A stretch of 64,000 nucleotides of DNA, taken from positions 19,095,694 to 19,159,693 of the forward strand of contig CM053337.1 in NCBI GenBank assembly GCA_028583605.1, read 5' to 3'. The DNA comes from Dastarcus helophoroides. Lineage: Eukaryota > Arthropoda > Insecta > Coleoptera > Bothrideridae. A program made the translations under genes and the position numbers. The number at the start of each line of letters is the position of its first letter. The first letter of the stretch is position 1. Positions 45,201 through 56,562 of this stretch are shown in pieces. The notes below the pieces were generated by a model. It was given only the letters and a program-made list of their open reading frames with translations, did not search any database and was not told the DNA's origin.

Positions 45201-47700
45201 TGAAATTTTGGGAAGTCAAAATTTTGAAAAATGTCGAAATTTTCGAGTCAAAATTTTGAAAAAGTCGAATTTTTAAAAAAGTCGAATTTTGAATAAAGTC
45301 GAAATTTTGGGAAGTCAAAATTTTGAAAATGTCGAAATTTTGAAAGTTAAAATTTTAAAAAAGTCGAATTTTGAAAAAAGTCGAAATTTTGAAAAGTCAA
45401 AATTTTGAAAAATGTCGAAATATTGGAAAAGTCGAAATTTCGAAAAGGTCAAAATTTTGAAAAAGTCGAATTTTGAATAAAGTCGAAATTTTGGGAAGTC
45501 AAAATTTTGAAAAAGTCAAATTTTGAAAAAGTCGAATTTTGAAAAAAGTCGAATTTTGATAAAGTCGAAATTTTGGGAAGTCAAAATTTTGAAAAGGTCA
45601 AAATTTTAAAAAAGTCGAATTTTGAAAAAGTCGAATTTTGAAAAAAATCGAAATTTTGAAAAGGTCAAAATTTTGAAAAAGTCGAATTTTGAAAATAGTC
45701 GAAATTTGGAAGTCAAAATTTTAAGAAGTCAAAATTTTGAGAAGTCAAAATTTTGAGAAGTCAAAATTTTGAGAAGTCAAAACTTTTAAAAATGTCGAAA
45801 TTTTGAACAAGTCGAAATTTTGAAAAAGTCGAAATTTTGAAAAGGTTAAAATTTTAAAAAAGTCGAATTTTAAGAAAAGTCGATATCTTGGGACGTCAAA
45901 ATTTTGAAAAAGTCGAATTTTGAATAAAGTCGAAATTTGAAAAGGTCGAAATTTTGAGAAATCAAAATTTTGAAAAATATCGAAATTTTGAAAGTCGAAT
46001 TTCGAAAAAAGTCGAAATCTTGGGAAGTCAAAATTTTGAAAAATGTCGAAATTTTGAAAGTCAAAATTTTGAAAAGGTCAAAATTTTAAATAAGTCGAAT
46101 TTTGAAAAAAGTCCAAATCTTGGGAAGTCAAAATTTTGAAAAATGTCGAAATCTTGAAAAAGTCGAAATTTTGAAAAGGTCAAAATTTGAAAAATGAGAA
46201 TTTCGAAGAAGTCGAAATTTTGAAAAAGTCGAAATTTTGAAAAGGTCAAAATTTTAAAAAAGCCGAATTTTGAAAAAAGTCAAAATTTGAAAAAGTCGAA
46301 ATTTTGAGAAGTCAAAATTTTGAAAAATGTCGAAATTTTGAAAAAGTTGAAATTTTGAAAAGGTCAACATTTTGAAAAGGTCAAAATTTTGAAAAAGTCG
46401 AATTTTGAAAAGAGTCGAAATTTGGAAAAATCGAAATTTTGAGAAGTCGGAATTTTGAAAAATCGAAATTTTGAGAAGTCGGAATTTTGAAAGTCAAAAT
46501 TTTGAAAAAGGCAAAATTTTAAAAAAGTCGAATTTTGAAAAAGGTCGAAATCTTGGGATGTCGAAATTTTCAAAAAGTCAAAGTTTTGAAAAATGTTGAA
46601 ATTTTGAAAAAGTCGAAATTTTGAAAAGGTCAAAATTTTGAAAAAAGTCGAAATCTTGGGAAGTCAAAATTTTGAAAAATGTCAAAACTTTGAAAAATTT
46701 CAAAATTTTAAAAAATGTCGAAATTTTGTAGTCGAAATTTTCAAAAAGGTCAAAATTTTGAAAAAGTCGAAATTTTGAAAAAGTCAAAATTTTTAAAAGG
46801 TCAAAATTTTGAAAAAGTTGAATTTTGAAAAAAGTCGGAATTTGGAAAAGTCGGAATTTTGAGAAGTCAAAATTTTGATAAATGTCGAAATTTTGAAAAA
46901 GTCGAAATTTTAAAAAAGTCAAAATTTTGAAAAAGGCAAAATTTTAAAAAAGTCGAATTTTGAATAAAGTCGAAATTTTGGGAATTTTTAAGAAGGTCGA
47001 AATCTTGGGAAGTCAAAATTTTGAAAAATGTCGAAATTTTGAAAAAGTCAAAGTTTTGAAAAATGTCGAAATTTTGAAAAAGTCGAAATTTTGAAAAGGT
47101 CAGAATTTTGAAAAAAGTCGAATTTTGAAAAAACTCGAAATCTTGGGAAGTCAAAATTTTGAAAAATGTCGAAATTTTAAAAAAGTCGAAGTTTTGAAAG
47201 GTCAAAATTTTGAAAAAGTCGAAATCTAGGGAAGTTAAAATTTTGAAAAATGTCAAAATTTTGAAAATTGTCAAAATTTTGAAAAATTTCAAAATTTTGA
47301 AAAATGTCGAAATTTTGTAGTCGAAATTTTCAAAAGGGTCAAAATTTTAAAAAAGTCGAAATTTTGAAAAAGTCAAAATGTTTATTAAAAGGTTAAAATT
47401 TTGAAAAAGTCGAATTTTGAAAAAAGTCGAAATTTTGGAAAATCGAAATTTCGAAAAATGTCAAAATTTAAAAAAAAGTCGAAAATTTGAAAAAAGTAAA
47501 AAACATTTTCAAAAAAATCAAAATTTTGTGACCAATCATTTAAATAATTCAATTCAATTTAAATAAGTTAAAACTTTCAAAAAACTCGAAAATTTTAAAA
47601 AAGTCGAAATTTTCAAAATATCAGATTTTCAAAATGGTTGACATTTTTTGAAAAATCTAAATTTTGAACACGTAGAAGTTTTGAAAAGGGAGAAATTTTG
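45200..47700. repeat. ~17-bp satellite, purine-strand orientation
   Basis: Degenerate head-to-tail copies of AAAGTCGAAATTTTGAA and AAGTCAAAATTTTGAAAA, with a larger rhythm marked by CTTGGGAAGTCAAAATTTTG (about 46015, 46120, 46650, 47000, 47140). Related to the CGAAATTTCG satellite but without the full palindrome. All frames (FSKFRLFQNFDF) are artefacts. Confidence 0.88.
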
Positions 47701-47717
47701 AAAAATGTCGTTCATAT

Positions 47718-47772
47718 TAAGCCCCCTTTTGATATGTTTACGTCTCCCTCCCCCTCCCCCCGTAGAGGGGGC
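47718..47772. other. C-rich hairpin within satellite
   Basis: AAGCCCCCT and AGAGGGGGCT flank a C-rich centre (CTCCCTCCCCCTCCCCCC). It is the only strongly GC-rich patch in this satellite tract. It may be the two ends of a tiny inverted-repeat element or simply a C-tract; no target duplication was identified. Confidence 0.35.
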
Positions 47773-48047
47773 TCAACTGGTTGGGTAGAAGTTTTGAAAA
47801 AGGAGAAATTTTGAAAAGGTAGAAATTTTCAAAGAATCGATTTTTTAAAAAAGTTTGATCATAGTTGGGAAGTCCTGAGTTAGTAGATTCATTCACACTT
47901 TTTTCCTTAAACCCATTTTTCATCTCAAAATTTATTTTTTCTTATAAAAATGTTGACATTTTTTAACATTTTGAATTATTTCCTTGTAGTTTTACTTTCG
48001 TATAAAAATTTTTAAAGAAAATTTAGGACTTTTTTTTGACAGTTTAA

Positions 48048-49901
48048 TACGAAGGCGTAGAAAGGATATCAATTTAAAAAAAGATTCAGAAATCTTGAGT
48101 CTAAATTACGAGTTTAATCTCGAAATTCCGACTTTTTTACCGCAATTTCGACTTAAACCCAAAATTTTGACTTTTTCCTCGAAATCTCGATTTTAATCTC
48201 AAAATTTCGACTCTTTTCTGGATATTTTAATTTTCTTCTCAATATTTTGACCTTTTTCTAAGAATTCCTAAAAAAATCGGAATTTCGAGTTAAAAGTCGA
48301 AATTTCGAGTTAAAAGTTGAAATTTCTTTCGAGTTTAAAGTAGAAATTTCAATTTTTTTTTCGAAATTTCGACTTTTAACTCGAAATTTTGATTTTTTTC
48401 TCAATATTTCGACAACTTTTTTAAAATTTCGAGAAAAACTGCAAAATTTCGAGATTATAATCGAAAATCGGAGATTAAAGCCGAAATTTCGAGTTTAAAA
48501 TCGAAATTTCGAATTTTAAATCGAAATTTCGAGAAAAAAAGTCGAACTTTCGATATTAAAGTCGAAATCCGGTGTAAAGTCAAAATTTCGAGAAAAAAGT
48601 TGAATTTTCGAGTTAAAAGTCGAAATTTCGATTTTTTCTTGATATTTCGACTTTTTTCTTAAAATTTCGAAAAAAAAGTCGAAATTTCGAATTTTAACTC
48701 GAAATTTTGATTTTCTTCTCGATATTTCGACTCTGTTCTTAAAATTTCGAGAAAAAAGTAGAAATTTCGAGTTAAAAGTCGAAATTTCAATTTTTTTTTC
48801 GATATTTCGACTTTTTTCTTAAAATTTCGAGAAAAAAGTGACATTTCGAGTTTGAAGTCTAAATTTCGACTCTTTTGTCGAAATTTCGAATTTTAACTCG
48901 AAATTCGATTTTTTTCTCGATATTTCGACTTTTTTCTTAAAATTTCGAGAAAAAAGTCGAAAATTCGAATATTAACTCGAAATTTCGATATTTTTCTCGA
49001 TATTTCGACTTTTTTCTTAAAATTTCGAGAAAAAAGTCGAAATTTCGATTTTTTTGTCGATATTTCGATTTTTTTCTTAAAATTTCGAGAAAAAAGTGAC
49101 ATTTCAAGTTTTAAGTCGAAATTTCGACTCTTTTGTCGTAATTTCGAATTTTAACTCGAAATTCGATTTTTTTCTCGATATTTCGACTTTTTTCTTAAAA
49201 TTTCGAGAAAAAAGTCGAAAATTCGAATTTTAACTCGAAATTTCGATATTTTTCTCGATATTTCGACTTTTTTCTCGAAATTTCGACTTTTAACTCGAAA
49301 TTTCGACTTTTAACTCGAAATTTCGATTTTTCTCTCGATATTTCGACTTTTTTCTTAAAATTTCGAGAAAAAAGTCGAAAATTCGAATTTTAACTCGAAA
49401 TTTCGATATTTTTCTCGAAATTCCGACTTTTTTCTCGAAATTTCGACTTTTAACTCGAATTTTGTCTTGAAATTTCGAGTTTAAAGTCGAAATTCCAACT
49501 TTTTTTTCGAAATTTCGACTTAAAAGTCGAAATTTCGATTTTTGTCCCGGAATTTCGAGTTTAAAGTCGAAATTACGACGTTTTTCTCAAAATTTCGATC
49601 TTTAACTCGAAATTTTGATTTTTTTCTCGATATTTCGACTTTTTTCTTCAAATTTCGAGAAAAAAGTCGAAATTTCGAGATTAAAGTCGAAATCCGGAGA
49701 TTAAAGCCGAAATTTCGAGAAAATCGATATTTCGAGCTGAAAATCGAAATTTAAAATTTAGAGTAGAAATCTGGAGATTAAAGTCGAAATTTCGGTAAAA
49801 AAAAGTCGAAATTTCCAGATTAAAGTCGAAATTGCAAGAAAAAAAAACGACATTTCTAAAAATAGTTGCTTTTTAATCGATGTCCTTTCTACACCTTCGT
49901 A
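48048..49901. mobile_element. Satellite block with terminal inverted repeats
   Basis: The left end TACGAAGGCGTAGAAAGG continues GATATCAATT. The right end in reverse complement is TACGAAGGTGTAGAAAGG continuing ACATCGATT. That is a 27-bp inverted repeat with three differences. GTTTAA lies directly outside both ends (48042-48047 and 49902-49907). The whole interior is CGAAATTTCG satellite in changing orientation, with no coding frame. I infer a mobile unit whose cargo is satellite; the superfamily is undetermined. A TA duplication inside the ends is an alternative reading. Confidence 0.75.
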
Positions 49902-49907
49902 GTTTAA

Positions 49908-51740
49908 CCTCGAAAACTTGGTTTATTTTCGTTAACCTATTCAACGTTGCCAGCGTTGCCCTTTCGCATCATATGGAAAAACGCAATTCCGATCATGAAT
50001 TTGCAGATAACTTCCCAAAATGGGGACTTTTGCCTAAAATTTGTTTTCATAAATATTACGATTTTTTCATAAAAGTTTTCAACTTCTTCGAAAAACAGTC
50101 GCCATCTTATAAAAGCGACATTTTAAACATTGCAAGTCGCAACGTTGCCACGTTGCTGGGCGTTTTGATTTTCAACGTCGAAATTGCAACGTTGAAAATT
50201 TTGAAGGAAAGTTAATACGAATTGACGATAATTTGTACGAATTTCCAAATTAAACTTGAAATTTAAAACATTCTCGAAATTTTCAACCAAATATGCGTAT
50301 TTTAAATTTACATTCTGAATTTTGGACATAAGATAATTTATTGAACTTTTCGAGAAAAAGAGATATAGAAAAAAATATAAAATGACTTAATTTCGAGTGA
50401 AAATTAAACGAAAAATAGAAAGTTCAAAGTTTAGTTCTGGAAATAAATAACTTTGAAATTTTAACTTATTAAAATGTTACCTGAAATGTTGAAATTTTAA
50501 ATGTTAAACTTAACAAAGAAAAAAAAATAGCCAATAGATTCAAGTACGTAATAATATGCAATCTAACTTCAAGCGATGATTGTATTGGATTTTAGACTGT
50601 CAATGGCTTATTTGTAGTCGAATTCTTTTTGAATATAATCTAGAAGTCTCAAAAGTAGTCGATGTGTTCCATGCTCGGAAAATTCTTGATACTTTAGGAA
50701 GGCGACAAAAAAGACTGCAATTGGGCAACTGTGACCTAATCGATTTTACTGTTGTTTGCAACAATAATTTTAATTATTTCAATTGTGGAGGTATTAGGGC
50801 GTAAACAACAAATGCATTGTCAATTTGTCATTAAAACATCGTAAACTGACTAAGCTAAATCAAGAGCATTGACGCCATAAGTCTTCAAAATAACGATAAA
50901 CCTTCCTATGAATCACCGAAATCTCAATATTTTCGTCTAAATAAACGGAAAACATGATCAAAAAAGGCACTAAATTCGAGCTAATTATAACACAACATCG
51001 CATTCAGAAATATCGATCGCCCAAGCCACTCACACTACCTTACCTTTTTTAGGTACCCTTGGGGCAGGTTACTATTTTTCGACGGAATCTTGATTTTTGA
51101 AAAACACAGAGTAAAAGACGTTCCAACTAAACGCCAAATAAAAGAAAGCGGAAAAACCGAAAAAAAAACAGCCGTTAACCGATATTAACCAGGCAATGGA
51201 TCGAATCGAACACCTTCACTTAATCGAGGACCGACAAGAACTAGATATCATAAAATTAGGATTTTTCGGAAACACATCACGTTGTTATCTTAATGTCAAA
51301 TCGCGTACGTTCGTCGACAGGGCATTTATCACGTTCAGTTAGTTTAAAATTGTGCCTCTCAAAAGTGGCGTACACGACAGATTGGCGAGACGCAAGAGGA
51401 AAGAGACGACGACACGGTTCATGGAAATTGTTCGTCGTAAACGAAATGCGCAAGTGCCACGATAAGGACGACGGCAGGGGACCTCATCACAAAATTCCTA
51501 AGGTTGCTAGGCCATAACTTAATCAGTCGCCTAAATCTCATGATTAGAGTACAAATTTGTATTAATTTGATAAAGAATTTAGAGTGGAATGAACCACAGA
51601 ACGTCCACCCACTTTCAGATGATTAATGGATCTGGACCAGGGGGTCAAAAATTAAAATATAATTCATTTCAAAATAAATTTACATCAGAGTAGGCACAGA
51701 ACTTTCAAATTTGTAGTGGCAACAAGAGGAATTAGTAATA
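49908..51740. other. Intergenic DNA; promoter-like patch near 51.0-51.5 kb
   Basis: 49925-50200 has several AACGTTG/CAACGTTG words, some in inverted pairs. Around 51030-51500 the base composition rises, and on the minus strand AAAAAAGGTAAGG at about 51045 would be a good splice donor. This could be the start of a minus-strand transcript, but no coding exon can be tied to it. Plus-strand frames at 49880-50215, 50580-50804 and 51293-51517 show no recognised family. Confidence 0.35.
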
Positions 51741-51754
51741 TTTAGAGATAGCCG

Positions 51755-53845
51755 TGTGGCTGCGCTGTGACATTTCTTATTGATGTTCTGTGTTCTTAAA
51801 ATCTCAACCTAATGGCATTAAATAATTTGTCGGTTGTTTTAAAAGTGATTCTTTTATATTTGATGTCAATTTTTGTTGAAAATTATTAGTTTGTTAATAA
51901 CGGTAGTAAGAATAATATGGCGATTATTTTTGCCAAACAATCAGTCAAATATAGGCAACACATTAATCATCAAAATGATTACACGTGAAGGTAGCTTTAA
52001 TTCTAGTAATTTTTTTAGTAACTTTTCCAAATGTTGATTTAATACTTCACGACCTACACCTGCATATTTATCTGAAATGAACAACAGTCGTATGCAGGGG
52101 TTGGACACTCTTTACCCCCACTGTGTCAATTTTGGTCATGTCACAGGGTACAATTACCAAATAGAAGTAAATAAGACGGTTGGCACTATCTAGTAATTTT
52201 ACTATATATGTAGTTTTATACATCAGCAACTGTCACTGCTAACAGCTTTTTTTATCCTTTTTTGTTTATTTCCTTGCCTTATTTGTGAGTGTGTAATTAG
52301 TGACACACGGATTATAGAAGTAGGATAAGGCACGAACGTAAAATACTGTGTCGAAAAAGCGTCTACATCTTGTCTTTGAGAGTACCAATGAGGAAAGAAG
52401 TAAATAAATATGGCTATTAAACACCTGTTGAGAAATGTCAAAACTTACCGATTTCGGTTAATTTTAATGTCATTTCGTGGATTCAATTCATATTTTTTTA
52501 CGAAAAAGTTGATGTAAGAGAAATCTAAAAATGTTTCAGGTAGGTTTTCTGTAGTCTTATAACAGAATAACTAAGCTGCAATTACTATTATGATCTCTTG
52601 TGCGCTTAACATGACCAATGATTTTCAACGAGAGAGAGAGAGAGAGGGAGAGAGAAAAAAAAAACAGTCGGAGCTACTCCACTTTGTACTCATTTCGGTC
52701 AAATTTTTATACATGTTAGCATTAGGGAACCCGCCACTGTCTTTTCCAGATAGAATGTGCCACATGTGATTCAAATCCAGGACTTCTAGCCACGTGAGGG
52801 AGCAAGGGGAAGAAGACAGTCGAGAATGAGCCGAGTAGATATCGAGAGCATATGTAGAAGAGGCCAATAAAGCGTGTGTTAAGTAAATTGTGTGTTATTG
52901 CATCGACAATTAACTAGGATCCATCATTAGAGTTTACATACATGACCGATATAGGCCGTGCACTATCCTTATTCAATCATCCGTGTAGTGATATATCGGA
53001 AGGTTATGGGGTGAAAAGAAAAATCACGTATTGCCGTTCTATACTTTTAATTAAAAATCAAGCCCCTTTCGCTTGAAAGAATACCGAACAACTAACGATT
53101 CTGCTCTTCTGGGTGTTCTTCATTTATGTAACTTGAAACCTATGGTAATAAAATTTTGTTTATATAAAAGTCGCCGTTTCAATAACAGCCTGATTAAGTT
53201 TTCTTGCACGTGGATAAACATTGAGATAAACGAATATAGTTTTTGCTTATTTCCAACATGATATAATACAGAATCAGTCATGCAATATATAAGTTTGGTT
53301 AAGTTCACAAATGACAAATATTTTTGAAAAAACGTCATACCACACCCCTACCATTTAAACTAAAAATTACTACAATTTAGAAATATTTCATCATTTATAG
53401 GTTTGCAATCCTTCTTTTTGACAGAATGTTCGACGCCTGGTCGTATGACATTTCTTAATGGTGTTCTATGTTCTTGAAATCCTAACCTAAATATTAAATA
53501 GTTTGATTTGTTGTGTCTGTTTTAAGAGTGAATGTTTTATATTTTGTGTCAATTTCTGCTAAAGATTTTTAATAATGGTAACAAAAACTATATAGGAAAC
53601 ATTTAGTGAGATTATTTCTGCGAAACAATCCCGGAAATATAGGCAACACATTAATCATCAAAATGATTACGCCTGAAGGCAGCTAGTTCTGGCGTTGATG
53701 ATGTCGTTGAATGTATACTTTATTCAATCAACGATGATGTACTCAATCAACGGGAATTGGTGATTTTTCTAGTAACTCGTTGATTAAATACTTTAAGGCC
53801 TACTCTTATGCACATTTTTCTGAAATATTATACATCGCTGGCTAC
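51755..53845 (+). repeat. Dispersed repeat, two direct copies of ~330-390 bp
   Basis: Copies at about 51755-52085 and 53445-53845 share TGACATTTCTTA.TG, GTTCT.TGTTCTT, a CTAACCTAA-like word and ATATAGGCAACACATTAATC followed by ATCAAAATGATTAC. Similarity is moderate. The ~1.4 kb between them has a GA-rich microsatellite at 52632-52655 and no recognised gene. The origin is unknown. Confidence 0.6.
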
Positions 53846-54339
53846 TAGAGGAAAAAGCTTTAGCGCTTTAGGTGTCGTTTAATTTGCTGATTAATTTGAT
53901 GAAAAAATTACCAATTAATAGAAAATGTGAAGTCTACTCGAGTCGTAGATCAAATTTTAAAATGCGTACCTCAACTTCAACCTTGAAAATATTCGGATTA
54001 AGCAGTAAGTAGATTTTAGTTCATTAGTTTGTCAAAAGGTTACAAGTATTTGACTTGATTGGACAGAGAGAAAAAGAGAGAGATTGCAAACAGAGATAAT
54101 AATGTTATTAACATTTTAGCAAAGCGACTAAAACCATTAATTTAATAATTAATTTGTTTTCAAATATTTTGTCGACTAATTTATTCGAACTAGAGTATAA
54201 CGCTTAGAAACAGTTGCTGTAACCTTGACATTATTGTATCTGTGATAACACGCGCGATTGAGGTTAACATTCGAAGTGTCAAAAGTGCAACCATCAAATC
54301 ATTTGACTGTATAAACTTATATTATCTAACATCAAATCC
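53846..54339. other. Upstream region of the first NIT2 gene
   Basis: AT-rich DNA with a short GAGAGAAAAAGAGAGAG run near 54065. No TATA box can be singled out. It presumably holds the promoter of the NIT2 gene that follows. Confidence 0.35.
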
Positions 54340-55266
54340 ATGCATTATTTCCTTAGCAATACATTTTTCGTTCGAGGTGCTAATATTTTGTGCAGGTTTT
54401 ACGCCACAGACCGAACGATGTTGAAAGTGGCCTTGATCCAATCCAACGTAACCAAAGATAAATCTAAGAATATCCAGCACGCTTCGGAACTGATCGAAAA
54501 AAGCAAAAACCAGGGGGCGCAGTTGGTAGCATTGCCGGAATGTTTCAATTCGCCCTATGGCGTGCAATTTTTTAAGGAATACGCCGAGAGCGTCCCCGAC
54601 GGCGAAACCAGCCGAATGCTATCCGAGGCCGCAAAAAAGCACTCTATTTATTTGGTCGGGGGTACGATACCGGAATTGAACCAGGGCAAATACTATAATA
54701 CTTGCACCGTGTGGAGCCCGAATGGGGAACTTGTAGCGAAGTATAGAAAAATTCATCTTTTCGATATTGACATCCCTGGGAAGATAACGTTTAAGGAGTC
54801 GGATATTTTGGCCCCGGGTAACGATCTAGCTACGTTTTCTATAAGTGGTATTAGGATCGGATTGGGGATTTGTTATGATATGAGGTTCGAGGAACTGGCT
54901 AAATTGTACAGGTTGATGGAGTGTAAGATGTTGATGTATCCGGGGGCGTTCAATATGACCACCGGGCCACTTCACTGGGATATTCTGCAGAAGGGGCGGG
55001 CTGTGGATAATCAGGTGTTCGTTTGCAGCGTGAGTCCGGCCAGAGGGGAGAAAGGCTACATAGCGTACGGTCATTCTCAGGTCGTAAGTCCTTGGGGTAA
55101 AGTGCTGGCGTCAGCTGAAGCCGAAGAGAAAATTGTCGTGTGCGATTTGGATTTCAGCCAGTGCAACGACATCAGACAGCAGATTCCAATTTTTAAGCAA
55201 AGAAGAACTGACATTTACGACACGGTTACCAAAGAAGGTTTAAGCAAGAACGCGGGGGTGATATGA
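54340..55266 (+). CDS. NIT2: Omega-amidase NIT2 (nitrilase family), intronless copy A
   Basis: Nitrilase-superfamily amidase that hydrolyses alpha-ketoglutaramate and alpha-ketosuccinamate, repairing products of glutamine and asparagine transamination. The catalytic Glu-Lys-Cys triad is visible: LPECFNSPYG, KYRKIHLFDIDIPGKITF and GLGICYDMRFEELA. Further family blocks are YPGAFNMTTGPLHWD and GRAVDNQVFV. The frame is 308 codons with no intron. The MLKVALIQ start at 54418 matches the usual family start. The in-frame ATG at 54340 adds 26 residues with basic and aromatic residues and CRFYATD, like a mitochondrial presequence. However, GTGCTAATATTTTGTGCAG just before 54398 could instead be the acceptor of a 5' leader intron, so the start is not settled. 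Confidence 0.93.
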   Translation: MHYFLSNTFFVRGANILCRFYATDRTMLKVALIQSNVTKDKSKNIQHASELIEKSKNQGAQLVALPECFNSPYGVQFFKEYAESVPDGETSRMLSEAAKKHSIYLVGGTIPELNQGKYYNTCTVWSPNGELVAKYRKIHLFDIDIPGKITFKESDILAPGNDLATFSISGIRIGLGICYDMRFEELAKLYRLMECKMLMYPGAFNMTTGPLHWDILQKGRAVDNQVFVCSVSPARGEKGYIAYGHSQVVSPWGKVLASAEAEEKIVVCDLDFSQCNDIRQQIPIFKQRRTDIYDTVTKEGLSKNAGVI

Positions 55267-55826
55267 ATGGTAATTATTAATTTTCTAATTTTTTTGCCTT
55301 CAGAATCCCCGAGTCAAGCAGCGGTAGGAGTTGAATACTAACCAATATTTCCCTGAATGAAATTAGATTTCCAAATGCGTAAAACTAACCAGCAATAGTC
55401 TTATGTCGTCGATGGACTTAGAATTCCAGTTGCGTAAACAGCGAATTAGAATTCGAGATTCGTAAACATTTCCATCATTTTCGTCAACCGGCAATTAAAA
55501 CTGGCAGACAGTAAATATTCAAATGATTTCGTTATTTTTCTCAATCAAATTAAATTCCAGAGACGCAGAAACTATTCAAACAGATGCCAACATCTGGACC
55601 CTGGACGCAATCAACTATTCTTTTGTTCATTAGGTTAACATTTTCAGTGCTCAGTCGTTTTTTTTCGAAACGGCTGAACACAAAATTGTAACGTAATGAA
55701 AAAAGGATCCCTCCCTAGCAAAATGCATAATTATTTAAATTATTTATTGGTTATAATGATGGCGATTTAGTAGCTTAAATGTGATGATGATGTTTCGTTA
55801 GTTGGAAAAACGCACACCCTTTCACC
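55267..55826. other. Intergenic DNA after NIT2 copy A
   Basis: No open frame or element recognised. Words such as AAATTAGA.TTCCA.A.GCGTAAAC recur a few times near 55360-55470, suggesting a decayed short repeat. Confidence 0.35.
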
Positions 55827-56045
55827 CTAGTGATAATAGGGGTTTCTATCGTTGGCCTCCAGGCTGTAGTCGTGGAAGAACCGATGTTTGGTCAGCGCTT
55901 CCATTATGGCTTTACAAGTGGGACAATCTTCGTCGTAGGTAGCACCTTCGGTTAGATATTGGCACTGTAGCAGAACGACTAGAAGGTGGACACCGCCGCA
56001 GATTGCTACCGTTAAATAGATGCATTCCCATACAGTTAGAGCCAT
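55827..56045 (-). CDS. Small single-pass membrane protein, unknown
   Basis: 72 codons, ATG at 56045, with an in-frame TGA 12 bp upstream of the ATG. Residues about 8-27 form a hydrophobic segment (CIYLTVAICGGVHLLVVLLQ). The tail is acidic and polar, with a CPTC pair and the end EANDRNPYYH. The composition is richer in GC than the flanks, as for real exons in this window. A CATGCAG acceptor near 56135 may mark a 5' leader intron. No family recognised. It could also be a terminal exon of a larger gene. Confidence 0.55.
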   Translation of the reverse strand: MALTVWECIYLTVAICGGVHLLVVLLQCQYLTEGATYDEDCPTCKAIMEALTKHRFFHDYSLEANDRNPYYH

Positions 56046-56369
56046 ACGGACAGTTGGTCATTCCATTTGGTGTTGGGTTTTTCTCCGGGGAAAGTCCTAT
56101 TGCATGTTGGATGATTACTTGGGCGGTTAAACCTGCATGGAAAAGGCAATGACACTGTGAGGGTGTTTGACAAGATGCTAACTTGACGTAATGGATATTT
56201 TTTGTCTTGTGTCATGCTATTGGATCCTCTACTTGTGTCACGCTATTTGATCCTCTATGATTTATTAATCTTTTAGATTTTTGAAATTTCTTCATTACTT
56301 CGTTCTAAAGTTGAATGAAAATCCATAAGTTTGGTTAGGTTTTTGTTATTGACGAAATTTGTATCAAAT
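56046..56369. other. Leader and upstream region of the small membrane protein gene
   Basis: Contains the possible leader exon and acceptor described for that gene. A short repeated phrase, ATTGGATCCTCTACTTGTGT / ATTTGATCCTCTATG, sits near 56220-56260. Nothing else. Confidence 0.35.
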
Positions 56370-56562
56370 CATAACTATTAAACTTTATTAACGATAAAAA
56401 CGCAACAAAATTTAAAAAATCCACAAGGTTTTCGATAAATATGACCTCCGATGATGCGGTAATGCGATACCTGGTCCGGTGTTAGCAAATATTTATCGAA
56501 TACCTTTGTGAAATTTTTAAATTTTGTTGCGTTTTTATCCTTAGTAAAGTTCAATAGTTATG
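56370..56562. mobile_element. MITE-like inverted-repeat element, 193 bp
   Basis: Inverted arms of about 70 bp start CATAACTATT and contain GATAAAAACGCAACAAAATT in each orientation. The ~45-bp centre is GC-richer (CTCCGATGATGCGG). Related fragments are at 27200 and 31040. Outside the right arm, CCACGAAGTAAGGG also matches those fragments, so the family unit may be longer. No clear target duplication. Confidence 0.65.

Noticed and set aside
51293..51517. Plus-strand 74-codon frame near a GC-richer patch
   Set aside because: No recognised family, no splice or start context; more likely promoter or leader DNA.
54826..55074. Minus-strand frame inside NIT2 copy A, and the similar one at 61472-61813
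   Set aside because: Both are antisense shadows of the conserved NIT2 frames.
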